DNA of 64,000 nucleotides from Bradyrhizobium sp. NDS-1 (GCF_032918005.1 NZ_CP136628.1:1287501-1351500); one strand, 5' to 3'. Counted from the first letter of the stretch, positions 25,213 to 34,253 are shown. Numbers and translations: made by a program. Notes: a model not told the origin generated them from the sequence alone.

Positions 25213-26136
25213 TCAGGACGGCCAGCGCTGCGCCTTGCTGACCACGAAGTCGCGGAACACCTGCACGCGCGCCACCGTCTTCAACTCCTCGGGATAGACA
25301 AAATAGGTGTCGAGCTGGATCGAATCCGACTCGCCGAACAGCTGCACGAGTTTGCTCTGTTCCTCCACGAGGTAGTCGGGCAGCGCGGCGATGCCGAGGC
25401 CCTGCTGACAGGCGCGCACGAGACCGAGGATGTTGTTCACCCTGAAATAGGCCTCGCGTGGACCGGAGCCGTTGCGGCCGGCTTCGACGAGCCAGTTGCG
25501 GTTCTGCAAGTGCGGCGCGAAGTTGCCGTCGGCGAGCGTGATGATGCGGTGGGAGTCGAGCTCCTCCAGCGTGCGCGGCGTACCGAAGCGCTTGATGTAT
25601 TCCGGCGAGCAATAGGCGTGGAAGCCCATCGCGAAAAGCTTGCGCTGGATCAGATCCGGCTGCGTCGGCTTGCGGGTGCGGATCGCGACGTCCGCCTCGC
25701 GCATCGACAGATCGAGCTCCTCGTCGGTGACGATCAGCGAGATCCGGATCTCCGGATACAGCGCGGTGAACTCGCCGAGCCGCGGGATCAGCCAGTTGAT
25801 GCCGACGCCGGGCGTGGTGGTGATCTTGAGGTCGCCGCTCGGCCGCTCGCGGCTGTCGGTCAGCTTGGCGCGCGCCGCCTGGAGCTGCATGAAGACGTCA
25901 TGCGCGGTGCGGAACAACAGGTCGCCCTGCTCGGTGAGGATCAGGCCGCGGGCGTGGCGGTGGAACAGTGAGACCGAAAGCTCCTGCTCCAGAGCCGAGA
26001 CCTGGCGCGACACCGCCGATTGCGACAGGCCGAGCTGCTCGCCCGCATGCGTGAAGCTGCCCGCTTCCGCTGCCGCGTGAAACACCTTCAGCTTGTCCCA
26101 GTCCATATCCGTAAATCCGTCGCGTGTTCGAGGCAT
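25213..26136 (-). CDS. LysR-type transcriptional regulator
   Basis: A 307-residue LysR regulator. The N-terminal winged helix-turn-helix is in KLKVFHAAAEAGSFTHAGEQ and LSQSAVSRQVSALEQEL (about 14-60), followed by the linker helix and a two-lobed effector domain. The chosen start 26136 has GGAAT upstream; an alternative ATG at 26106 gives MDWDKLK. The gene starts 5 bases after the trxB stop, so it is probably co-transcribed with thioredoxin reductase. That suggests a redox- or metabolism-linked regulator, though the effector is unknown. Confidence 0.92.
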   Translation of the reverse strand: MPRTRDGFTDMDWDKLKVFHAAAEAGSFTHAGEQLGLSQSAVSRQVSALEQELSVSLFHRHARGLILTEQGDLLFRTAHDVFMQLQAARAKLTDSRERPSGDLKITTTPGVGINWLIPRLGEFTALYPEIRISLIVTDEELDLSMREADVAIRTRKPTQPDLIQRKLFAMGFHAYCSPEYIKRFGTPRTLEELDSHRIITLADGNFAPHLQNRNWLVEAGRNGSGPREAYFRVNNILGLVRACQQGLGIAALPDYLVEEQSKLVQLFGESDSIQLDTYFVYPEELKTVARVQVFRDFVVSKAQRWPS

Positions 26137-26141
26137 GATCT

Positions 26142-27107
26142 TTATTCCGCTGCCGCGCGCTCGCTGGCGCGCAGGGCCAAGAAACGTTCGGCCTCGAGCG
26201 CTGCCATGCAGCCGAGGCCTGCGGCCGTCACGGCCTGGCGATAAGTCTCGTCGGCGACGTCACCGGCGGCGAACAGTCCGGGCACCGAGGTGGCGGTCGA
26301 GTTCGGGGCGACCTCGACATAGCCCGAGGGTTTCAGCTTGACCTGATCCTTGACGAGCTCGGTCGCCGGCGCATGTCCGATGGCGATGAAAACGCCGTCG
26401 GTCTTCACGTCGGTGAGCGCGCCGGTCTTGACGTTCTTCAGACGGACATGGGTGACCTTGTTCGGGTTCTCGGTGCCGCAGATCTCGTCGACCGCGCTGT
26501 CCCAGATCACCTTGATCTTCGGGTGCTTGAACAGCCGCTCCTGCAGGATGCGCTCGGCGCGGAAGTGATCGCGGCGATGCACGATGGTGACCTGCGAAGC
26601 ATGGTTGGTGAGGTACAGGGCTTCCTCGACCGCGGTATTGCCGCCGCCGACCACCACGACGTTCTTGTTGCGGTAGAAGAAGCCGTCGCAGGTGGCGCAG
26701 GCCGATACGCCGCCGCCCTGGAACTTCGTCTCGGACGGCAGCCCGAGCCAGCGCGCTTGCGCGCCGGTGGCGAGAATTACGCTGTCGGCGAGATAGACGT
26801 CACCCGAATCGCAGGTGAGGCGGAACGGCCGCTGCGAGGTGTCGAGCTTGATCACGAGGTCGGAGACGATTTTGGTGCCGACATGGACCGCCTGCTTCTC
26901 CATCTGCTCCATCAGCCATGGGCCCTGGATCACGTCGGCAAAGCCCGGATAGTTCTCGACATCAGTGGTGATGGTGAGCTGGCCGCCGGCCTGGATGCCT
27001 TGGATCAGGATCGGCTCGAGCATGGCCCGCGCGGCGTAGATCGCCGCGGTATAACCGGCGGGACCGGAGCCGATAATGACGACCTTTGCATGAACAGGAG
27101 CGGACAT
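26142..27107 (-). CDS. trxB: Thioredoxin reductase
   Basis: A 321-residue FAD/NADPH flavoenzyme that reduces thioredoxin. GSGPAGYTAAIYAARA (near residue 12) binds FAD, the redox pair is in ACATCDGFFYR (near 145), and GGGNTAVEEALYL with the HRRDHFRAE segment binds NADPH. FAAGDVADETYRQAVTAAG near the C-terminus completes the flavin site. Length is standard for the low-molecular-weight type. It is divergent from an Lrp-type regulator with a 265-bp shared control region, and a LysR gene follows at 5 bases in the same operon. Confidence 0.96.
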   Translation of the reverse strand: MSAPVHAKVVIIGSGPAGYTAAIYAARAMLEPILIQGIQAGGQLTITTDVENYPGFADVIQGPWLMEQMEKQAVHVGTKIVSDLVIKLDTSQRPFRLTCDSGDVYLADSVILATGAQARWLGLPSETKFQGGGVSACATCDGFFYRNKNVVVVGGGNTAVEEALYLTNHASQVTIVHRRDHFRAERILQERLFKHPKIKVIWDSAVDEICGTENPNKVTHVRLKNVKTGALTDVKTDGVFIAIGHAPATELVKDQVKLKPSGYVEVAPNSTATSVPGLFAAGDVADETYRQAVTAAGLGCMAALEAERFLALRASERAAAE

Positions 27108-27215
27108 TTCGATGGACGCCTTTCACGGGGGATTTGCAGCGCGGGCGCGGAACATGCCGGGAGGCCTCGCCGAGGCGCTGAAATATCAGAGCTAATCTAA
27201 GCCTTCTGGTGAGCT

Positions 27216-27298
27216 ATGCAAGAATTGCATTCCCTATCGGCGGATTTTTCCAACAGGGAACAAAAGTCCCTTGCGGTGCGCGCGCAATAAAATTGCGC
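27216..27298. promoter_or_regulatory. Two interrupted palindromes in the trxB / Lrp-type intergenic region
   Basis: ATGCAA-GAA-TTGCAT at 27216-27230 and GCGCAAT-AAA-ATTGCGC at 27282-27298 are both perfect. They share the GCAA...TTGC core and sit upstream of the Lrp-type gene at about -157 and -91 from its start. They are good candidates for autoregulatory Lrp-family binding sites that might also affect trxB. Confidence 0.5.
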
Positions 27299-27372
27299 TA
27301 AGGTTGCGGACTGGGCTATGAGGATTGCGAAAACCCACCAGTACCGCCGTACAGGCCAGGAGTTCCAATCAC

Positions 27373-27852
27373 GTGTCGCGGAACCTAGACGAGATCGACC
27401 TGAAGATTCTCACCGAGATTCAGGCCGACGGTCGAATCACGAATGTCGAGCTGGCCAAGCGAGTTGGCATCTCGCCGCCACCTTGCCTGCGCCGCGTTCG
27501 GGCGCTGGAGGAGGAGGGCTACATCCACGGCTATCGGGGCCTGCTGGACGCCCGCAAGCTCGGTTTCGACGTCACCGTGTTCGCCGCCGTGCACCTCTCC
27601 AGCCAGGCCGAGGCGGATTTGCGCGCGTTCGAGGCGTTCGTCCGCGCCGAGCCCCTTGTGCGGGAATGCTGGATGCTGTCGGGCGAGGTCGATTTCATCC
27701 TCAAATGCGTCGCGCCAGACATGGCGACCTTCCAGGATTTCGTCACCCACCTCACTGCCGCGCCCCACGTGCGCAATGTCAGGACCTCGCTGGTGCTCCA
27801 CAATTCGAAGTATGAAGCCGCCGTGCCGCTTGATGTGAAGGGGCGGCGGTAG
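27373..27852 (+). CDS. Lrp/AsnC family transcriptional regulator
   Basis: A 159-residue feast/famine regulator. I prefer the GTG at 27373 (VSRNLDEIDLKIL), preceded by AGGAG and giving the family's normal length, over the ATG at 27325. The N-terminal HTH lies in ELAKRVGISPPPCLRRVRAL. The C-terminal alpha-beta RAM domain ends with the VRNVRTSLVLHN strand typical of effector-binding Lrp proteins. It is divergent from trxB with palindromic candidate operators between. Its amino-acid effector and targets are unknown. Confidence 0.92.
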   Translation: MSRNLDEIDLKILTEIQADGRITNVELAKRVGISPPPCLRRVRALEEEGYIHGYRGLLDARKLGFDVTVFAAVHLSSQAEADLRAFEAFVRAEPLVRECWMLSGEVDFILKCVAPDMATFQDFVTHLTAAPHVRNVRTSLVLHNSKYEAAVPLDVKGRR

Positions 27853-27938
27853 ATTCGCCGGTCTCGTGCTCCGGCTCCGCGCCGCAACGCTGAAGCATTG
27901 CAGCGTGTCCGGGACGGGCAGCTTGCTGCATCAACACC

Positions 27939-28023
27939 GTCATTGCGAGGAGCCCTTGCGACGAAGCAATCCAGACTGCCTCCGCGGAGGGATTCCGGAT
28001 TGCTTCGCTGCGCTCGCAATGAC
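27939..28023. repeat. Palindromic intergenic repeat, family D
   Basis: GTCATTGCGAGGAGC...GCTGCGCTCGCAATGAC with inner GAAGCAATCC/GGATTGCTTC. The only full copy in the window, lying between the Lrp-type gene and greA. It resembles a very common dispersed repeat of alphaproteobacteria. Confidence 0.85.
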
Positions 28024-28069
28024 GCGCGGTGAGAATGCGTGTCCACTCACGCAGGCAACAGGCGGCAAC

Positions 28070-28093
28070 AAAAAGGCCGCGCAGTGCGCGGCC
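28070..28093 (-). terminator. Rho-independent terminator after greA
   Basis: GGCCGCGC (28075-28082) / GCGCGGCC (28086-28093), with the T run of the minus-strand transcript given by A28070-28074. Confidence 0.85.
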
Positions 28094-28127
28094 CTTTCGA
28101 AATCTCATCACGTGCGGCGGCAGATCG

Positions 28128-28601
28128 TTACCGCCACTCCACCTTGGTGATCTCATACGCCTTGGCGCCGCCGGGTGCATTGACCTCGACGGTCGAGCCC
28201 TTCTTCTTGCCGATCAGCGCGCGCGCGAGCGGCGAGGTGATGGAGATGCGGCCCTTCTTGGCATCGGCCTCGACCTCGCCGACGATCTGCCACACCGTCT
28301 TCTTCTCGGTGTCCTCGTCGACCAAGGTCACGGTGGCGCCGAACTTGATGGTGTCGCCGGACAGTTTCGAGATGTCGATGATGTCGGCGCGCGCGAGCTT
28401 GTCCTCGAGCTCGGCGATGCGGCCTTCATTGTGGGACTGTTCTTCCTTCGCGGCATGATATTCCGCGTTTTCCGACAGGTCTCCGTGCGAGCGCGCCTCG
28501 GCGATATGCTCGATGATCCGCGGACGATCTTCCGACTGGCGCTTCTTCAATTCTTCCCCGAGCGCGACAAAGCCGGCCTGGGTCATCGGAACCTTTTCCA
28601 T
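28128..28601 (-). CDS. greA: Transcription elongation factor GreA
   Basis: A 157-residue factor that enters the secondary channel of backtracked RNA polymerase and promotes transcript cleavage. The N-terminal coiled coil contains the acidic tip [15 protein letters not shown] (near 39-53), where Asp and Glu coordinate the second Mg2+. The C-terminal FKBP-like domain carries [20 protein letters not shown]. Length and start ([11 protein letters not shown]) are standard. It lies downstream of carB on the same strand with 209 bases between; a terminator follows. The carA-carB-greA order is common in this group. Confidence 0.97.
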   Translation of the reverse strand: MEKVPMTQAGFVALGEELKKRQSEDRPRIIEHIAEARSHGDLSENAEYHAAKEEQSHNEGRIAELEDKLARADIIDISKLSGDTIKFGATVTLVDEDTEKKTVWQIVGEVEADAKKGRISITSPLARALIGKKKGSTVEVNAPGGAKAYEITKVEWR

Positions 28602-28810
28602 CTCTTCTCTCGTCCTTCAGCTGCGCGCCCCCAAAGACCGAGGGCGCGGCAACCTTGATTGGTCGGTATTCCCGGGGCTGAACACGCGCCCGCCGGGATG
28701 TTATGTGGGCTCTGGCGCCGGAACAGAACCGCCACCTGGCCGGATCAGTTCCTCCGGCCATTGTGGCTTCATTGCCAATCACTTAGCGGAAGCGTTGCCG
28801 CCGCTAGCGA

Positions 28811-31800
28811 TCAGGTTTCCGAAAAGTAGCTCTGCAGGGTACGAACCTCAAGGTCCCCGCCAAGATAGGCGCGGATGCCCTGCGCGGCCGCCACGGCCCC
28901 GGAAAGAGTGGTGTAATACGGCACTTTATGCAAGAGGGCCGCGCGCCGCAGCGATCGGCTGTCGGCCAGCGCCTGCGGGCCTTCGGTGGTGTTGAAGACG
29001 AGCTGAACGTCGCCGTTGGTGATGGCATCGACGATGTGCGGACGGCCCTCCAGCACCTTGTTCACCTTCTCGGTCGGGATGCCCTGATCGGTCAGGAAGC
29101 GCTGGGTGCCCGAGGTCGCCAGCACCTTGAAGCCGAGTGAATGCAATTCGCGAACCGCCTCGGCAATACGCGTCTTGTCGCTCTCGCGCACCGAGACGAA
29201 CACCGTGCCCTTGCGCGGTACTCGCGTGCCGCCGCCGAGCTGGCTCTTGGCGAACGCCACCGCGAACGACCGGTCGATGCCCATGACCTCGCCGGTCGAG
29301 CGCATCTCGGGGCCGAGCACCGTGTCGACGCCTGGGAAGCGCGCGAACGGGAAGACCGATTCCTTGACGCCGACGTGCTTGAGCTGCGCCTTCTTCAGCT
29401 TGAAATCGGCGAGCTTCTCGCCGGCCATGACGCGCGCGGCGATTTTCGCGACCGGCGTGCCGACCACCTTGGCAACGAAGGGCACGGTGCGCGAGGCGCG
29501 CGGATTGACCTCCAGCACGTAGATCTCGCCATCCTTGATGGCGTACTGCACGTTCATCAGGCCGACCACGTCGAGGCCGAGCGCGAGCTCGCGGGTCTGC
29601 CGCTCCAGCTCCTCGATCATCTCAGGTTCGAGCGAGTGGGGCGGAAGCGAGCAGGCGCTGTCGCCGGAATGGATGCCGGCTTCCTCGATGTGCTCCATGA
29701 TGCCGACGATGAAGGTGTCCTTGCCGTCGCAGAGGCAATCCACGTCGATCTCGGTGGCATCGGACAGATAACGGTCGAACAGCAGCGGGTTCTTGCCGAG
29801 CACGGTGTTGATCTGCCCGGTCTTGTCGTTCGGATAGCGCGCCTTCACGTCCGCCGGCACCAGCTCCGGCAGCGTGCCGAGCAGATAGTCGCTGAGCTGG
29901 TTCTCCTCGCGGATGATCTGCATCGCGCGGCCGCCGAGCACGTAGGAGGGACGCACCACCAGCGGCAGGCCGAGATCGGTTGCGACCAGGCGCGCCTGCT
30001 CGACCGAATAGGCAATGCCGTTCTTCGGCTGCTTCAGCCGCAGCTTGTCGAGCACGCGCTTGAAACGGTCGCGGTCCTCGGCAAGGTCGATGGCATCAGG
30101 CGAGGTGCCGAGGATCGGCACCTCGGCAGCCTCCAGCGCGCGTGCCAGCTTCAGCGGTGTCTGGCCGCCGAACTGCACGATCACGCCGTGCAGCGTGCCC
30201 TTGCTGCGTTCCTTGGCGATGATCTCCAGCACGTCCTCGGCGGTGAGCGGCTCGAAATAGAGCCGGTCGGCGGTGTCGTAGTCGGTCGACACCGTCTCCG
30301 GATTGCAGTTGACCATGATGGATTCGTAGCCGGCATCGTGCAGCGCGAAACAGGCGTGGCAGCAGCAATAGTCAAACTCGATGCCCTGGCCGATGCGGTT
30401 GGGACCGCCGCCGAGAATGATGACCTTCTTCTTGTCGGACGGCGTGCTCTCGTCCGCCGGCGCGCCCGCAAACGGCGCCTCGTAGGTCGAATACATATAG
30501 GCGGTGGGCGAGGCGAACTCGGCCGCGCAGGTGTCGATGCGCTTGTACACCGGGCGAACGCCGAGTGCGTGGCGCTTTGCGGTCACCTCGGCCTCCGTCG
30601 TCTCGGCGAGCACCGCGAGCCGGGCGTCGGAGAAGCCCATGGCCTTGAGGGTGTGCATGCCGAAGGCGTTGCCGGGCAGGCCGTTCCTGCGGACCTTCTC
30701 CTCCATGTCGACGATGCCGCGCATCTCGCCCAGGAACCACGGATCGATCTTGCAGGAGTTGAAGATGTCCTCGTTCGACCAGCCGAGCCGCATGGCCTGG
30801 GCGACCTGGAGCAGCCGGTTCGGCGTCGGCGTGCCGAGTGCGGCACGGATCGCGTTCTTGTCGTCGTCGCGACCGAGCCCCTCGATCTCGATCTCGTCGA
30901 GGCCGGTCAATCCGGTCTCGAGTCCGCGCAGCGCCTTCTGCAGGCTCTCCTGGAAGGTGCGGCCGATCGCCATGACTTCGCCGACCGATTTCATCGAGGT
31001 CGTCAACGTGGTCGAGGCGCCCGGGAATTTCTCGAAGGCGAAGCGCGGCACCTTGGTGACGACGTAGTCGATGGTCGGCTCGAAAGAGGCCGGCGTGGCG
31101 CCGCCGGTGATGTCGTTGGCGATCTCGTCCAGGGTGTAGCCGACCGCGAGCTTGGCGGCGACCTTGGCGATCGGAAAGCCGGTGGCCTTCGACGCCAGCG
31201 CGGAGGAGCGCGACACGCGCGGATTCATCTCGATCACGACCATGCGGCCGTCCTCGGGATTGACGCCGAACTGCACGTTGGAGCCGCCGGTCTCCACCCC
31301 GATCTCGCGCAGCACCGCCAGCGAGGCGTCGCGCATGATCTGGTATTCTTTGTCGGTCAGCGTCAGCGCCGGCGCCACCGTGATGGAATCGCCGGTGTGC
31401 ACGCCCATCGGATCGAGGTTCTCGATCGAGCAGACGATGATGCAATTGTCCTTCTTGTCGCGCACCACCTCCATCTCGTACTCTTTCCAGCCGAGCACGG
31501 ATTCTTCGATCAGCACTTCGTTGGTCGGAGACGCATCGAGGCCGCGCTCGATGATGTCGAGGAACTCTTCCTTGTTGTAGGCGATGCCGCCGCCGGTGCC
31601 GCCCATCGTGAAGGAGGGGCGGATGATCGCGGGCAGGCCGATCTCGGACAGCGCCATCATGGCCTGGCCGAACGCGTATTCCTGGTAGCGCTTGCGACGC
31701 TCGCTCTCGCCCAGCGTCCACTGCCGGTCGTGCTCATCGAGAGCTGCGCCCGACAGCTTCGCACGTTCGGCCTGGTGCTTGTCGCGGAACGACTTCTTCA

Positions 31801-32275
31801 GCTCGGACGCGTTGGCGAGCCGCGACTTCGGCGTCTCGAGCCCGATCTTGGTCATGGCCTCGCGGAAGAGCTGGCGGTCCTCCGCCTTGTCGATGGCGTC
31901 AGCGGTGGCGCCGATCATCTCGACGTCGAACTTCTCCAGCGTGCCCTGCCGGCGCAGCGACAGCGCGCAGTTCAGCGCGGTCTGTCCGCCCATGGTCGGC
32001 AGCAGCGCGAAGCCGCCGGGAATGACGTGACGTTCCTTCTCGATGATCTTGGCGACGATCTCGGGCGTGATCGGCTCGATATAGGTCGCATCGGCCAATT
32101 CCGGGTCGGTCATGATCGTGGCCGGGTTGGAATTGACGAGGACGATGCGATAGCCCTCTTCCTTCAGCGTCTTCACCGCCTGGGTGCCCGAATAGTCGAA
32201 CTCGCAGGCCTGTCCGATCACGATGGGACCGGCGCCGATGATCAGGATGGTGGTGATGTCTGTACGTTTGGGCAT
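28811..32275 (-). CDS. carB: Carbamoyl-phosphate synthase large subunit
   Basis: An 1154-residue enzyme making carbamoyl phosphate from bicarbonate, ATP and CarA-derived ammonia, for arginine and pyrimidine synthesis. It starts [20 protein letters not shown] at 32275; the frame open to 32752 crosses the terminator-like hairpin and tRNA-like sequence and is not coding. Two ATP-grasp halves are visible ([28 protein letters not shown]), then the MGS-type allosteric domain near the C-terminus ([12 protein letters not shown]). Residues about 156-203 are a charged insertion in the first ATP-grasp domain relative to E. coli, as I recall for rhizobial CarB. A hairpin with a T run sits 30 bases before the ATG. 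Confidence 0.97.
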   Translation of the reverse strand: MPKRTDITTILIIGAGPIVIGQACEFDYSGTQAVKTLKEEGYRIVLVNSNPATIMTDPELADATYIEPITPEIVAKIIEKERHVIPGGFALLPTMGGQTALNCALSLRRQGTLEKFDVEMIGATADAIDKAEDRQLFREAMTKIGLETPKSRLANASELKKSFRDKHQAERAKLSGAALDEHDRQWTLGESERRKRYQEYAFGQAMMALSEIGLPAIIRPSFTMGGTGGGIAYNKEEFLDIIERGLDASPTNEVLIEESVLGWKEYEMEVVRDKKDNCIIVCSIENLDPMGVHTGDSITVAPALTLTDKEYQIMRDASLAVLREIGVETGGSNVQFGVNPEDGRMVVIEMNPRVSRSSALASKATGFPIAKVAAKLAVGYTLDEIANDITGGATPASFEPTIDYVVTKVPRFAFEKFPGASTTLTTSMKSVGEVMAIGRTFQESLQKALRGLETGLTGLDEIEIEGLGRDDDKNAIRAALGTPTPNRLLQVAQAMRLGWSNEDIFNSCKIDPWFLGEMRGIVDMEEKVRRNGLPGNAFGMHTLKAMGFSDARLAVLAETTEAEVTAKRHALGVRPVYKRIDTCAAEFASPTAYMYSTYEAPFAGAPADESTPSDKKKVIILGGGPNRIGQGIEFDYCCCHACFALHDAGYESIMVNCNPETVSTDYDTADRLYFEPLTAEDVLEIIAKERSKGTLHGVIVQFGGQTPLKLARALEAAEVPILGTSPDAIDLAEDRDRFKRVLDKLRLKQPKNGIAYSVEQARLVATDLGLPLVVRPSYVLGGRAMQIIREENQLSDYLLGTLPELVPADVKARYPNDKTGQINTVLGKNPLLFDRYLSDATEIDVDCLCDGKDTFIVGIMEHIEEAGIHSGDSACSLPPHSLEPEMIEELERQTRELALGLDVVGLMNVQYAIKDGEIYVLEVNPRASRTVPFVAKVVGTPVAKIAARVMAGEKLADFKLKKAQLKHVGVKESVFPFARFPGVDTVLGPEMRSTGEVMGIDRSFAVAFAKSQLGGGTRVPRKGTVFVSVRESDKTRIAEAVRELHSLGFKVLATSGTQRFLTDQGIPTEKVNKVLEGRPHIVDAITNGDVQLVFNTTEGPQALADSRSLRRAALLHKVPYYTTLSGAVAAAQGIRAYLGGDLEVRTLQSYFSET

Positions 32276-32304
32276 CAACTCTCGCCGGACTGGAATTTGG
32301 GCAC

Positions 32305-32332
32305 AAAAAAAGGGCGCGCGGCTGCGCGTCCC
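32305..32332 (-). terminator. Terminator-like hairpin directly upstream of carB
   Basis: On the minus strand GGG-(A)-CGCGC-AGCC-GCGCG-CCC (32332-32312, one bulged base) is followed by seven T (A32305-32311). It ends 30 bases before the carB ATG, so it may act as an attenuator of carB or end an upstream transcript. Confidence 0.65.
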
Positions 32333-32559
32333 TGTGGCCGAGAGCGCGGTGGTCTCCCTCGCGCGCGGGTGGGTCTTAGACCAGTTTTTGGGGCGGCGAA
32401 ACCCCGAAAAACGCCCATCAACCGCCAATTTTGACCGATTAGGGGAGGGGTGGGCTGCTTGGGGGGCGTGGCCGCGCCACGCGTAGCCCCGGATGCGATC
32501 AGTGGGGGAACGCCCGTCTTCGCTTCCGCTGCGCTTCAGGCGTACCGAACCACGCCCGG

Positions 32560-32638
32560 CTTCGCCCTTCGGGCTTCGCCGCGGCAGCCTTCGAACGATA
32601 CGGCTTGCCGAGCCGAAGCTGGCGGAGCCAGCGAAGGC
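32560..32638. repeat. GC-rich dispersed repeat next to the tRNA-like gene
   Basis: A string of short inverted words (CGGCTTCGCC, GCTGGCGGAGCCAGC, GGCTTGCCGAGCC, GCCTTCG) fills the space between the carB upstream hairpin and the CCA end of the tRNA-like gene. I recall similar sequence beside tRNA genes in related genomes, and a related fragment appears near 63350-63430. No coding signal. Confidence 0.5.
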
Positions 32639-32714
32639 TGGAGACCCGGCCTGGATTTGAACCAGGATGTAGAGCGTTGCACCGCCCTCGCGTAGACGCT
32701 TCCGCCACCGGGCC
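32639..32714 (-). tRNA. tRNA-like gene, possibly aberrant tRNA-Cys (GCA)
   Basis: The minus strand folds as a 76-base cloverleaf with encoded CCA. The acceptor is GGCCCGG/CCGGGTC, T8 is present, the anticodon stem is AGGGC/GCTCT, and the T arm CCTGG-TTCAAAT-CCAGG is perfect; the discriminator is T73. Two features are abnormal: the anticodon loop has eight bases (GGTGCAAC), and the D loop lacks the usual GG. If the anticodon is T-GCA-A it reads Cys, which fits T73. It may be a divergent tRNA-Cys, a decayed tRNA, or an old integration target. Confidence 0.5.
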
Positions 32715-32768
32715 GCGGCGATCATGTCTGATTGCAGCGCGACAAGCCACAACGGCTAATTGTTATGC

Positions 32769-33470
32769 TTAACGAACCAGCGGCGGCCGCGCGATGAAGG
32801 TCATGCGCCAGCGATTGTGGCCGATATTGGTGTGGGCGCGCTGGACCGCGAACCCGGCCGCCCTCAGCTTGGCGGTGATCTCGTCCTCGCTGTAGCGTTG
32901 CAGCCCGATCCGTGTGCGCAGCTGACGGTAATCCGACAGCGCGGTGCTGATCAGCCCGATCAGCGCGTCCTTCAGGAAGCCGTGGCGCAGGCCGAAGCCG
33001 AGCAGCGCCATGACGTCCCTGAACATGCCGACATTGGGCTGGAGAATGTCCCCCAGCACCAGCTTTCCGGAGGGCTTCAGGATGCGGTGGACATTGAGGA
33101 GCGCGGCATCGAGCTCGTCCGGCGCCATGTATTGCGCGACCGAGTTCATCACCACGAGGTCGATCGACTGGTCCTGCATGTTGCGGACGTCGTCGAGCGA
33201 GCGGACGCGGATCCTGGTGTTCGGGGCAAACCGCGCGATCAGCCGGCCGCGGACGCCGGGCGCCGGCTCGGCGAGGATCAGCTTGCCGCAGCGAGCGGCC
33301 ACCTGGTTCGCCGACAGGGCTTCGCCGCACGCATAATCCAGCACGGTCGCGTCCGGCGAGGAGATGTAGCCGATGATGTCCCGCGCGATGATCTGGAAGT
33401 GCAAGTCGCGATGCAGCTTGCTGACATAGATCGTATGCGTGGAGTCGTAATAATCGATCCAATCGTCCAT
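32769..33470 (-). CDS. SAM-dependent methyltransferase (class I)
   Basis: A 233-residue Rossmann-fold methyltransferase. Motif I is VLDYACGEALSANQVA near residue 43, where the common G-x-G-x-G is reduced to CGEALS. The acidic motif II is ILAEPAPG, and SIDLVVMNSVAQYM matches motif IV. The middle part LKPSGKLVLGDIL is the usual methyltransf_11 ending. The C-terminal third has a hydrophobic stretch (MALLGFGLRHGFLKDALIGL) that may contact membrane or lipid. Substrate unknown. It is divergent from dps; a weak EcfG-like -35 also faces it. Confidence 0.88.
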   Translation of the reverse strand: MDDWIDYYDSTHTIYVSKLHRDLHFQIIARDIIGYISSPDATVLDYACGEALSANQVAARCGKLILAEPAPGVRGRLIARFAPNTRIRVRSLDDVRNMQDQSIDLVVMNSVAQYMAPDELDAALLNVHRILKPSGKLVLGDILQPNVGMFRDVMALLGFGLRHGFLKDALIGLISTALSDYRQLRTRIGLQRYSEDEITAKLRAAGFAVQRAHTNIGHNRWRMTFIARPPLVR

Positions 33471-33506
33471 GGTATTCGAGGGCCCCGGCCAAACGGTTCC
33501 GTTGGA

Positions 33507-33532
33507 GGAACCGGCGCTGTCCGCCTTGCGTT
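33507..33532 (+). promoter_or_regulatory. EcfG-type general-stress promoter for dps
   Basis: GGAAC at 33507-33511, a 17-base spacer, and CGTT at 33529-33532 match the alphaproteobacterial EcfG consensus GGAAC-N16/17-CGTT exactly. The GTG start of dps is 53 bases downstream. The -35 is half of an inverted repeat GGTTCC-N6-GGAACC (33495-33512). A perfect palindrome GACGGCGCGCCGTC follows at 33541-33554. Confidence 0.78.
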
Positions 33533-33584
33533 AGGGGTGCGACGGCGCGCCGTCAATGTCCGCGTCCTAACAGGAAGGTCTCCC

Positions 33585-34109
33585 GTGAGCAAAACCAACA
33601 ATAAGATCTCCCCCGATCTCGATACCCCCACCGATTTGTCGCCCGACGGAGTGAAGAAGGTTTCGGAGGCGCTCAACGTGCTTCTGGCCGACGCCTTCGC
33701 GCTATATCTGAAGACCAAGAATTTCCACTGGCACATCAGCGGGCGCCACTTCCGGGACTACCATCTGCTGCTCGACGAGCAGTCGGACCAGATCTTCGCC
33801 ACCACCGACCAGCTCGCCGAGCGCGTCCGCAAGATCGGCGGCACCACGCTGAAGTCGATCGGCCAGGTCGCAAAGCTCCAAACCATCAAGGACAACAACG
33901 AGGACTACGTCCCGCCGCGCGAGATGCTGCGCGAGCTGATGCAGGACAACAAGCATGTCGCCGCCGCGATGCGGAAGGCCCATGATGTCTGCGACGAGGC
34001 CGGCGATGTCGCCAGCGCCAGCATCTTGGAAAACTTCATCGACGAGACCGAGCGCCGCACCTGGTTCCTGTTCGAAGCCACCCGCCAGGAGGGCGGCAAC
34101 GAGGCGTAA
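33585..34109 (+). CDS. dps: DNA-binding ferritin-like protein Dps
   Basis: A 174-residue mini-ferritin that would form a dodecamer, oxidise and store iron with peroxide, and protect DNA in starvation or oxidative stress. I choose the GTG at 33585 (SKTNNKISPDLDTPTDLS) behind AGGAAGG. The long upstream open frame overlaps the divergent methyltransferase and is spurious. The ferroxidase ligands are in KNFHWHISGRHFRDYHLLLDEQ split over residues 44-66: His, His, Asp and Glu. A textbook EcfG promoter precedes it, so it likely belongs to the general stress regulon. Confidence 0.95.
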   Translation: MSKTNNKISPDLDTPTDLSPDGVKKVSEALNVLLADAFALYLKTKNFHWHISGRHFRDYHLLLDEQSDQIFATTDQLAERVRKIGGTTLKSIGQVAKLQTIKDNNEDYVPPREMLRELMQDNKHVAAAMRKAHDVCDEAGDVASASILENFIDETERRTWFLFEATRQEGGNEA

Positions 34110-34182
34110 CCCGGATGTCGTAGCTCTTTGTAGGGTGAGCGAAGCGACTTGTCCGCCGTGGCTCGAAGAGCGAAGGCGGAAG

Positions 34183-34232
34183 CGTGCCCACCAGCTGGAA
34201 GTGGTGGGCACGGCGCGCTAGAGCGCGCCTTT
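34183..34232. repeat. Palindromic repeat after dps (family F)
   Basis: CGTGCCCACCA (34183-34193) / TGGTGGGCACG (34202-34212) forms an 11-bp perfect stem, followed by GGCGCGCT-AG-AGCGCGCC and TTT. The surrounding text (AGGGTGAGCGAAGCGAC...GAAGGCGGAAGCGTGCCCACC) resembles another dispersed repeat of related genomes. It probably also ends the dps transcript. Confidence 0.65.
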
Positions 34233-34253
34233 GCCCGCCCCACGGCATCGCGC

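Noticed and set aside
29141..32434. 1097-codon open frame antisense to carB
   Set aside because: It mirrors carB in the opposite strand of GC-rich DNA, has no ribosome site, and its translation is a low-complexity Arg/Leu/Ala/Gly/His sequence without any domain.
32275..32752. N-terminal extension of CarB up to 32752
   Set aside because: It crosses a terminator-like hairpin, a GC-rich repeat and the tRNA-like gene. The ATG at 32275 starts the conserved CarB sequence.
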